Below are positions 37,738 to 48,400 of a stretch of 64,000 nt of DNA, piece by piece (positions within the stretch are counted from its first letter, which is position 1; each line of letters starts with the position of its first letter). The stretch lies in contig OX439005.1 in the NCBI GenBank assembly GCA_949316495.1, positions 26,018,217-26,082,216 of the forward strand, given 5' to 3'. Origin of the DNA: Amphiduros pacificus (Eukaryota > Annelida > Polychaeta > Phyllodocida > Hesionidae). The notes beneath the pieces are model-generated. The model did no database searches, was not told the origin of the DNA, and saw nothing but the letters and a program-made list of their open reading frames with translations. A program made the position numbers and the translations under genes.

Positions 37738-39345
37738 CATTGCTTTCCTTATATCGTTACCCCCCTCCTGCCTTGCTATCCTCATTTTGTTACCCCCCGC
37801 CTCCCTTGCTATCCTTATATTGTTACCCTACCCCTGCCTTGCTATCCTCATTTTGTTACCCTCCGCCTGCCTTGCTATCCTCATTTTGTTACCCCCCCCC
37901 CCTGCCTTGTTATCCTCATTTTGTTACCCTCCCCTCCCTTGCTATCCTTATATTGTTACCCTCCCCTTGCCTTGCTATCCTCATATTGTTACCCTCCCCT
38001 CCCTTGCTATCCTCATTTTGTTACCCCCCCCTGCCTTGTTATCCTCATTTTGTTACCCTCCCCTCCCTTGATATCCTTATATTGTTACCCTGCCCCTCAC
38101 TTGCTATCCTTATATTGTTACCCTCCCCTCCCTTGCTATCCTCATATTGTTACCCTCCCCTCCCTTGCTATCCTTATATTGTTACCCTTTCCTCCCTTGC
38201 TATCCTCATAGTGTTACCCTCACCTCCCTTGCTATCCTTATATTGTTACCCTGCCCCTCCCTTGCTATCCTTATATTGTTACCCTCCCCCTGCCTTGCTA
38301 TCCTTATATTGTTACCCTGCCCCTCCCTTGCTATCCTTATATTGTTACCCTCCCCTACCTTGCTATCCTCATATTGTTACCCTGCCCCTCCCTTGCTATC
38401 CTTATATTGTTACCCTCCCCTGCCTTGCTATCCTCATATTGTTACCCTGCCCCTCCCTTGCTATCCTTATATTGTTACCCTCCCCTCCCTTGCTATCCTT
38501 ATATTGTTACCCTTTCCTCCCTTGCTATCCTCATAGTGTTACCCTCCCCTCCCTTGCTATCCTTATATTGTTACCCTCCCCCTGCCTTGCTATCCTCATA
38601 TTGTTACCCTCCCCACCCTTGCTATCCTTATATTGTTACCCTTTCCTCCCTTGCTATCCTCATATTGTTACCCTGCCCCTCCCTTGCTATCCTTATATTG
38701 TAACCCTCCCCCTCCCTTGCTATCCTTATATTGTTACCCTCCCCTACCTTGCTATCCTCATATTGTTACCCTGCCCCTCCCTTGCTATCCTTATATTGTT
38801 ACCCTCCCCTGCCTTGCTATCCTCATATTGTTACCCTGCCCCTCCCTTGCTATCCTTATATTGTTACCCTCCCCACCCTTGCTATCCTTATATTGTTACC
38901 CTCCCCTGCCTTGCTATCCTTATATTGTTACCCTCCCCCTGCCTTGCTATCCTTATATGGATACCCCCCTCCCTTGCTATCCTTATATTGTTACCCTTTC
39001 CTCCCTTGCTATCCTCATATTGTTACCCTGCCCCTCCCTTGCTATCCTGATATTGTTACCCTCCCCCTGCCTTGCTATCCTTATATGGATACCCCCCTCC
39101 CTTGCTATCCTTATATTGTTACCCTTTCCTCCCTTGCTATCCTCATATTGTTACCCTGCCCCTCCCTTGCTATCCTGATATTGTTACCCTCCCCCTGCCT
39201 TGCTATCCTTATATGGATACCCTCCCCTCCCTTGCTATCCTCATATTGTTACCCTGCCCCTCCCTTGCTATCCTGATATTGTTACCCTCCCCCTGCCTTG
39301 CTATCCTTATATGGATACCCCCCTCCCTTGCTATCATTACATTCC
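37738..39345. repeat. C-rich minisatellite of about 32-33 bp, about 49 copies
   Basis: The unit has TTGCTATCCTTATATTGTTA followed by CCCTCCCCTCCC, CCCTGCCCCTCCC or CCCTTTCCTCCC. Length varies by one or two bases through C-run slippage, and a subfamily on the right carries TATATGGATACCCCCC. The plus strand is strongly pyrimidine-rich. The several long plus-strand frames (up to 447 codons, Pro/Leu/Tyr/Cys-rich) all arise from the array. Confidence 0.97.
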
Positions 39346-39364
39346 TCATAGTGCCTCTCGCTTC

Positions 39365-39640
39365 TCTCACTTAGTGGTGCAGTTGGTTACAGCGCTAGCT
39401 TATTAGCACCAGTTCCTCTGAAGTGATCAAAAGGTTATGAGATTGATAGCCGGCTGTGCCGAGATTGAATTCATGATGCAATTTCACATATGAGCTGAGG
39501 CCCGCACCTAAAGGGTTAACCCGTTGCCCTTGTAAATCTGTGACCTGGTGGGTTTTCATGTCAAGGACCTGCGACATGACAATTCAGTGAGACAGCACTA
39601 TATCTGCTACAAGTAGGTCTCATCACGAAATGACTGGAAA
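39365..39640 (+). mobile_element. SINE copy, head plus core
   Basis: The A-box-like TGGTGCAGTTGG begins a tRNA-like head. The body has GAGCTGAGGCCCG and ACCTAAAGGGTTAA, and the core has CGACATGACAATTCAGTGAG, all shared with the full-length copy at 9.1-9.5 kb. The 3' end continues into a diverged AACGTTAAAA region without an evident (CAAA)n tail. It sits between two large minisatellites. The overlapping short minus frame is non-coding. Confidence 0.85.
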
Positions 39641-39714
39641 AACGTTAAAATTACTATTACCTTGACAATTCTACTTTTTTTTAAAAATTAATTTGACCTG
39701 CTATCACTACACTA

Positions 39715-41425
39715 TCATTTTAACATTGCACCTTGACGCTATCAGCTTGACACTGTCACCTTGACACTATCACCTTGACACTGATATCATTTCTATATCA
39801 CATTGACACAGCAATACTCAACTATTACCTTGACACTGATATCATTTCTATATCACATTGACACTGCTATACTCCACTATTACCTGGACACTGATATAAT
39901 TTCTATATCACATTGACACTGCCATACTCAACTATTACCTGGACACTGATATCATTTCTATATCACATTGACTCTGCTATACTCCACTATTACCTGGACA
40001 CTAATATCATTTCTATATCACATTGACACTGCTATACTCCACTATTACCTGGACACTGATATCATTTCTATATCACATTGACACTGCTATACTCCACTAT
40101 TACCTGGACACTGATATCATTTCTCTATCACATTGACACTGCTATACTCCACTATTACCTGGACACTGATATCATTTCTATATCACATTGACACTGCTAT
40201 ACTCCACTATTACCTGGACACTGATATCATTTCTATATCACATTGACACTGCTATACTTCACTATTACCTGGACCCTGATATCATTTCTATATCACATTG
40301 ACACTGCTATACTCCACTATTACCTGGACACTGATATCATTTCTATATCACATTGACACTGCTATACTCCACTATTACCTGGACACTGATATCATTTCTA
40401 TATCACATTGTCACTGCTATACTCCACTATTACCTTGACACTGATATCATTTCTATATCACATTGACACTGCTATACTCCACTATTACCTGGACACTGAT
40501 ATCATTTCTAGATCACATTGTCACTGCTATTATCCACTATTACCTGGACACTGATATCATTTCTATATCACATTGACACTGCTATACTCCACTATTACCT
40601 GGACACTAATATCATTTCTATATCACATTGACACTGCTATACTTCACTATTACCTGGACACTGATATCATTTCTATATCACATTGACACTGCTATACTCC
40701 ACTATTACCTGGACACTGATATCATTTCTATATCACATTGACACTGCTATTATCCACTATTACCTGGACACTGATATCATTTCTATATCACATTGGCACT
40801 GCTATACTCCACTATTACCTGGACACTGATATCATTTCTATATCACATTGACACTGCTATACTCCACTATTACCTGGACACTGATATCATTTCTATATCA
40901 CATTGACACTGCTATACTCCACTATTACCTGGACACTAATATCATTTCTATATCATATTGTCACTGCAATACTCCACTATTACCTGGACACTGATATCAT
41001 TTCTATATCACATTGACACTGCTATACTCCACTATCACCTGGACACTAATATCATTTCTATATCACATTGGCACTGCTATACGCCACTATTACCTGGACA
41101 CTGATATCATTTCTATATCACATTGGCACTGCTTTACTCCACTATTACCTGGACACTGATATCATTTCTATATCACATTGGCACTGCTTTACTCCACTAT
41201 TACCTGGACACTGATATCATTTCTATATCACATTGACACTGCTATACTCCACTTTTACCTGGACACTGATATCATATCTATATCACATTGACACTGCTAT
41301 ACTTCACTATTACCTGGACACTGATATCATTTCTATATCAAATTGACACTGCTATACTCCACTATTACCTGGACACTAATATCATTTCTATATCACATTG
41401 ACACTGCTATACTTCACTATTTCCT
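39715..41425. repeat. 55-bp minisatellite, about 29 copies, with a short-unit leader
   Basis: The main unit is 55 bp, containing ACCTGGACACTGATATCATT, TCTATATCACATTGACACTG and CTATACTCCACTATT. The left border (about 39715-39800) has shorter imperfect repeats of CACCTTGACACTAT, a plausible seed from which the long unit arose. Substitutions such as GGCACTG, TTATCC and ACACTAATATC recur in non-adjacent units, indicating block duplications. A small frame starting in the right edge is an artefact. Confidence 0.97.
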
Positions 41426-44311
41426 TGTTACTCTCTTGATGTTACCCGCCTACTTATTCCCTTTCCTATATATAACCTTGGCAGTGCCACCCTTTATTCT
41501 TTCTCACTGCTGTACCACCAATATTGTTGTCCTTGATGGAAAGTGTGAATATAAAGCAGCTTATGCAGTATTGAATAGTCTACTATTCATGTCTCCCTCA
41601 TTACCTCCAAATATTTCATCAAAACTAGCTGAAAAATGAATTAGCACATCATTTAAACCTTTAGCATTATAGAAATTCCCATTCATGTACTTTTGTTGAG
41701 ATGAAAAAGAGGAAGGTTTATATATTTATACAAGAGGAAGCACGAGAAATATAATTTTCACTCTAAGTGTCAACAATCTGAACGCAACGTTTATTTGTGA
41801 GTCAATTGCATAGATAATTCACACTTATTTGACATGATAGTCGATAACAATGATCAAGCAAACTTGACAATAAAAAAGTTCCACAGAATGTTTCTTAGTT
41901 TATACTTTGTGGGAAAAACTTGGGATTGCTGTGTTTTATTATGCACCTAATTACTTTTCATATAAAATGTTGTGTTTGAAAGATGAGGACGGGAAACTGT
42001 AGACAGGTATGTGCCAATGATATCTGACGCCTTCTTGGCGTATTCATCGCTATACAAGATAATATTATATGTCTGTAGATATTTAACTCTTCTGCCTGAC
42101 AGGTATACACGATCCACCACCCTAAAAAAGTTCTGCTTACCACGAAGCTATAAACATATCCTTCCTTTTTTCAGTTTTGACACAAATAATAAATCCATAT
42201 AGTTATGAGTAAATTAAGTTTCATTACAGAAAAAAATACAGAAAAATGAATAATAATTAAAACAAAGGAATCCTTAAAAACAGAATGATGTAATTTAAAA
42301 AGAAAATGTTATTGGTAGTGGTTGCACTGATCGCGTTTGGCGAATAAAGATTTCAGATAAAGATAAAATTAATGCTTGGTCCTTCCAGATGTATATAACT
42401 CTTTCCAGGAATCGATGGCTTTTTCACGTTTAAAACACTCATTTTGCCATTTTATGGAACTAGTTAAGAGAACGTGAGACAATGCCAGTTGCCAATATTG
42501 GTACGGGTCCCACCTGCTTACGTAACCCACGGTGAACCTCGTGCGAAGCTGAAGCAACGTGCTTCTGGATAATGCTTGTGTGTTCTTTGTGGACAAATTG
42601 CCGTGGGACATTTGACTAAAATATGGATGGCACTTGGTAACATTAAAGTAGTGTCTCTTACAGGATACATTAAGGGGTCATGGCGACACCAAGCACAATA
42701 AAGATACCTTCACCCCGAGTCACGTGCCCACGCGATCTGCCCGCGGGAGTTTGACCGCCATGTTTGAATATGGTGACATCTTGGAAAGGGTATATGGACG
42801 TAACATGGATCTTTTGACCAGATGTGATAAAACGAAACAAACATTATTTAGAGTTTGGAAATAGTCTTCCTTTATTGTTTTATACCGGTGTAACCACATA
42901 AACCATGCAACAAATGTTAACATTGCATTTAGCATTGTATATAGCAATACCATCAACTGCAATTACAGAATAGGAAATAATTGGACTGAGTAGGAATTTG
43001 GTTGACTCCATTGGCAGAGCACCATTGATTTTACAACACAGTGCATGAATGTGTATGTACAAAATATGCAGTTTTTTCCCAATTTGGATTATACAAAGCC
43101 AATGCTTCAATGACCATTCATTCACAAAATCATTATATTAGTTTTCAATAACATAAGTCTAATGAATCAATTATAAATTAAACATAGTTCACAACTTAAC
43201 CTTTGTGTTCACATTGCTTGAAGAAATCAATAAATTAGGCGGTTCGTTTTAATGATATCACACTTATTGGTTGACATGAATAACGTTCAGAATTTTGCAC
43301 TGAATAGCAAGACTAAATCATTAGACGCTAGGCGAGTCAGCACAGGACTGGATAGACCTACCACTCTGTCTATACTTGGCAGGCAGATCACTCCCTGTCT
43401 CATGTCATCAATGCTTATCAATAGGCATTCAAACACACCAATTATAAGCATGCTGGAAAATCACCTGCTACTTCATCGCTACTATGTAATATTTATTCAA
43501 TACAATTTAATAAGTGTGAATGAGATCTTTTCTGTCATGTTTATCTTAGTTTGTACCCTTTTTCAGTCAGTAACCCTTTGTGTGTCTGAAAGCCTACTTG
43601 AGTCTCTTCAAAGATATAGTCAAGTTAAGAAATGCGGATACCAAAGAAAACATAGAAATTGGCATGCTTATTGCCTGTTAGCTGATATAAGGCTCTTTAA
43701 TGTTGGCAATATCAAAGGTAGTGATAATATTTGCCCTATAAGGTAGGTTGTGAGTGTGAGAGAGAAGTGTTTCTGTAACGTTGTATCGTGCAAGGGATTT
43801 GATGTGTGATGTGGCTGGAGCCCTGGGGGAGCATCTTTCCTTCTGAGCACTGCCTGAGCCTCAGTGGCTGTGATTGAACAATTTGTGTGCTCCCTGCCCT
43901 GCCTGTAGCTACCAGAACACCTGAGCCCACCTCTCCCCTGCACAAGCTATTGTGCCACGCCACTACAAAATGGCTTCACAAACCCTGCCCCTCTCTTTAT
44001 CTCACTGATATCACATCCAGAAAAAAATTGAAAACCTTTTTTGTGTGTAATTCTGTTATATACTAGATTTACAACCATTCCGGATTTAAAGGTACTCTAT
44101 GGTACCTGGAAATCTAAACAGTGGATTTTAGGAGAACCAGTTTTGTATGACCAGCAGCAGCCAAACCACAAAATTGACAAACTCTCTCATATAACCCAGG
44201 GCACTAGCCACATCTCTCCATGGCACAAATACATGTGGTTAGCGATCTTCAGGCCTTTTTAGCGCGCCAGATCCTGTACTGGGGGTGTGACCTGGGAGTA
44301 AGGTTATAGCT

Positions 44312-44317
44312 TTTATT
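44312..44317 (-). terminator. Candidate polyadenylation signal of the SIX4/5 gene
   Basis: This is the first AATAAA on the minus strand downstream of the stop codon at 45124, about 810 bases away, which would give a 3' UTR of roughly 0.8 kb. AATAAA is common in AT-rich DNA, so usage is inference. Confidence 0.3.
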
Positions 44318-44729
44318 AACAGATTCTGTTTTATCAAAGCAAGACAGATATGACCCTGGGCCTTCTGACACATGACTTGTCTTCGGCGTTCATATGATCA
44401 AATAAAAAGATTGTGATATTTTAGCCTCTGGATTATCCTCATCAGTACGGGTTAGATTTAGTTATCGTTAATGCATGTGTACTTAAATCTTTGGATTTAA
44501 AATTGGTTGCTTTGTATTATATAGATATTCCTTAGAATATTTAAACCTAGATTTTTATAACATTCAACCATACATACTAATAGCATTTACAAGAAATATA
44601 TATACATATATAAAAATATATTACAATTTTTCTCTTTGCAGTTAAATTTGAACTTAAATCTAAAATCCTGACATGTTTGTTCATCATACTTGTTAACTAT
44701 TTCTCATTCACACTACTTTAGTTCTAATT

Positions 44730-44748
44730 TGGCCACCAGGAGGAGCTG
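44730..44748 (+). promoter_or_regulatory. CTCF-like motif, plus orientation
   Basis: TGGCCACCAGGAGGAGCTG matches the conserved CTCF core (CCASYAGRKGGCRS) with two differences. It lies about 0.4 kb downstream of the SIX4/5 stop codon. CTCF is conserved in bilaterians; binding here is unproven. Confidence 0.35.
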
Positions 44749-45123
44749 ACATAAGAGATGGTTTATGTGGTTACATAATTATCAATTACACCATAATATA
44801 CATAAATTAAATAATTATTCATGATTGGACGAAATCGCTCACACAAATTGCACCATTCTCCCAGAACATCATATATAACAGACAGCACATGTGTAGAGTT
44901 GAGATGATTGAACACACAATATGGTGACGTCATCAGAATTGCCATGATGTCACAGGATGAACACATTATGAATAAATATACTGCAACAAACGATGGCCAT
45001 AAAGTCACAATTGTCTCATTTAACCTCGTGCAAACCACATCCAACGAGATTTCGGACGAGATCAAAACCAGTCACATGATCAATAAATATTATTAATGAA
45101 ATTTATCAAAAGTTTGCATGACG

Positions 45124-45409
45124 TCACACTGTTGTGACAGGATGGTCCAGTGGTCCATACAGATAGTGTGATGGAATACCCTCGCTTTTGACAAGGTTGA
45201 GAGTCATATTAGCTTGGTGGTCATCCAGTTTAGTGTGCAGACCATATTTTCTGGCCATATCGTGGTCTGGGTTGTGTCCCATGTGATGATGTCCATTCAT
45301 GGCTGACATTGTCTGCATGAGGGTTGGCGCATGCGCAGGAGGTGCGTGATGCCCCATATGTGCCTGTGGGTGTCCCATTCCATCGTCTCCCATCCGGGCT
45401 CTTAGGTCA
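45124..45409 (-). CDS. Six4/5: SIX4/5 last exon: His/Met-rich C-terminal tail
   Basis: The acceptor is a strong pyrimidine tract ending TTTTTATTTTTCTAG before TGACCTAAGAGC. The exon encodes about 95 residues starting [19 protein letters not shown], with a His/Met/Ala/Pro-rich stretch ([14 protein letters not shown]). The tail [20 protein letters not shown] ends at TGA (45126-45124). VKSE fits a SUMO-acceptor consensus, and the tail is plausibly a transcriptional regulatory region. Assignment to this gene rests on strand, phase, the good acceptor, the terminal position and the protein-like composition. Other small exons in the large introns cannot be excluded. Confidence 0.78.
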
Positions 45410-48400
45410 CTAGAAAAATAAAAAGACAACAAATATTTAGACCTTTCATACTGAAATATTAATTGTTTTGTCTTGATATAAAAATAAAGAGGGAATTATA
45501 TTTAAATTACAACTTGAAATAAGAGATTTCTTGTCAACAAAGAGATGACATATTTCAAATAATAATACGACATCATGTTGGTAATTCCAATTCATCTTCT
45601 TTCTTCCGATTGCGCAATACTTCTTCATTTTTAGTCTAAATCATAAAAATTATCCGACTTTGATAGCCATAAAGAATAAACAAATTATAAACATCGTGAC
45701 TGAATGACAGAGATGAATAATAATGCTTCGACATCACACACAAAATTGCGATGAAACATGTTTTAACCAAGTAAATATTATGCCAAAATGAGCAAGGTTA
45801 CTTGCGCATGCACCCGCTGTGAGAAGCTGTTTCGAAACCAGACTGTTTATATTTTGCCAAATATTATAAAGAAATGATTCAACATGATCTAATAATGACA
45901 AGGAGATTTGCCAAAGTCAACAAGAGAGTATTTGAGCTGTTCTGATTGCAGAGCCGACTTTATGTGGTTTATGATCATTTGTATGTGAAGCTGAACTACA
46001 CAATGCTCAACAACCGCTCGCAATCTCATCACATATGAAAAGCTCCAAACACGCATTTGCACTCTCCATGCAGCTGTCATTGCAGGCAGTGTGACCGACA
46101 GGTGAGGTGAGATGTCTCAGCAGCGTGCTCCATATTAACAGCCTTGTGAATGATGGAATATGAAATAGTGCCAAGGGGATCTCAGTACAATAGCCCGCCC
46201 AGAGAAGGCTCCTAATGATAAAATCAAATCATAATTGCCAGGAAGGGTTGCATTCGCTCTCAACACCACCCCATCCCAATTGTGTGCACTTCAAAATCAC
46301 GTTTTGCTATTTTTTCCTTTTATAAAGCTTAAATATAAAACAGAATTCTTTAGACAAATCATGTGTTTCATTTGTGTGTTAAAATGCACTAAGATTGCGC
46401 AATTTATGTCCCGACAATCCGTGACAAGAATTAGAAGGTACTCCTCTTTTCAGAGATATGAGGATGATACACTATGTCTGATCATAGACTGGGCTGAGAA
46501 TAGTTCGCCTACTTAGCGCAGCCATGTCAATATTTTGTAACAAGAGAGCCCGGGCGAGTGAACACTGGTTTATACATGTGTATAATCTATGACATGAACA
46601 TAGACACATTTGTATGGATGCATGTCAAGCAAACCCATTCAACTGCTTGTCACTTTGGCCAATATTTACCCAAATACAATGTAACTTGTGAGACACAACA
46701 TTTGGCACCGCTGTTTGTGTCCTTGTGTTATTGCAGGAATAAATACAAAACATGCCATTAGTCAGACTAACAAGTTGGGCATGCCACATTTAAGGCGGTG
46801 CGTGAAAATCAGCTGCTCAGAGAAGCACTGGGAATAAATAATGGGATCTCCAAAAAGGGGATGTTCTGGGCCTCTTAAACATTATGTCATTGAGACCAGA
46901 TGGAAGCTCATTAAGCTCGCCCAAAACAAACCAGATAATTAGGAGACAATAGGCAATCTAATGACCTATCAATAATGGCTAGCCACCTCAGCTGTTTTAA
47001 TGAGCCAGGCAAACTCAGAAGCCAAATAATAGGCGTGTGCGGAGGGAGGAAGATGTCAGGCATCAAGAGGAAGAGTCCACAGGATAAGAGGGCAGCTTGT
47101 TGCATGGCAGGGAAGGGGTGACACAGTCACATCTGCTCACATCACTCCGCCATACATGCATTTGCATGTGATTAGGCTCCAAGTGAGTCCCCCAAAAATA
47201 TGGCGACCCAGTACACTATATCTTATATATCTGAATGATGTGTATGTCTTTTGGCCAAAAAACACAAAAAAAGAAAAGAAAAAAACAAAAAACATTTGGA
47301 AATATTTTACTTCTTGGCCTAGGTCTAGTTGAACATATCAGAAAGAAATGATTCACGTTCTTTGGTGATGAAGTTCAATGTTCTAAGAAAACAGTACCAT
47401 CACGATATAAGTTGAACATGAAAAGGGTGGTAAGAGACTTCCCATTGCAGTGGTTACATATCGTCACTTTTACCAAGCAGAACTAGCACCAAGAAGCACA
47501 TTTTCCATTTTATACACATATTCATGAAACGAAATACAAATTTTCACCAAAATGTAGAAAGAAATTAGATATATGAAAACTTGCGGAAAGATATCAGCTA
47601 TGAAATGAGAAATCCATTTGTGTCTACATTTAATATATTTGCTTGTTTAATACTGATTTATATTCATCACTTTTTCTATTGTAAATTGTATGCATTTGAT
47701 AATACATTTTCTAATATTTTTAGAGTTGGATATTAGATTTTTATGTATTGTTATGATTAAAACAACTTGTAAGGGGTTAATTTCTGAGATTACACTTACA
47801 TTTTACAGGCATGAAACTTCAAAAAATTGAATGGGTCAATTTAAAAGGCCGTCAATTTTCGCCTACCATGTTTAACCTATTTTTAATCAAATTTTAGTCA
47901 AGTTTTTACCTCGTATATTCACGTTTTTTCTATGCAGTATAATATGTACTTAATAACCACTTATAAGCTGTTATTATAGATATTATCTCAATATAGCCCA
48001 GCATATAATTTCTTCCTCTTATTTCCCTTGAAAACTGATCCAAAATCTATAAATATCTCTAATATTGCTATTTTTAAACGGATTTTGATGACCGATACAG
48101 ATGATTGGATATTAAAATGTATAGTAAAATCCGTGGAAATTGGAGATTCATTTTATCTTTATTCCTGACATGACTTGGTCTTCGCATACACAGAAAAATG
48201 TCTTTATATCCTGAGCACAGAGTTGTAGATTAAGAGTTCGTATTAAGCGTATGATTCAACAAAAACATCAGCCTAAAAGTCATATTAACAGTAACCTTGT
48301 GGGATTCACTTGTTAGAATATTGATCAAGATATAATTCCTATTACAACTTTACAACTTATTATATGGATATAGCATTGGATTACTAGGTTTCAAGCTCAT

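Larger units (their letters stand above)
41426..45123. other. 3' flank of the SIX4/5 gene
   Basis: No further gene was recognised. The plus frame at 43252-43746 (164 codons) is the longest non-repeat open frame outside the SIX exon, but it has no recognised domain. Minus-strand sequence below 45124 is the probable 3' UTR of the SIX4/5 gene. Tandem repeats end sharply at the left border of this interval. Confidence 0.45.

Noticed and set aside
37672-39374. Long Pro/Leu/Tyr/Cys frames, up to 447 codons
   Set aside because: They follow the C-rich 33-bp array in several frames at once and have no non-repeat content.
43252-43746. 164-codon plus-strand frame
   Set aside because: No domain, low-complexity bias of AT-rich DNA and no splice or promoter context; kept only as a note in the 3' flank entry.
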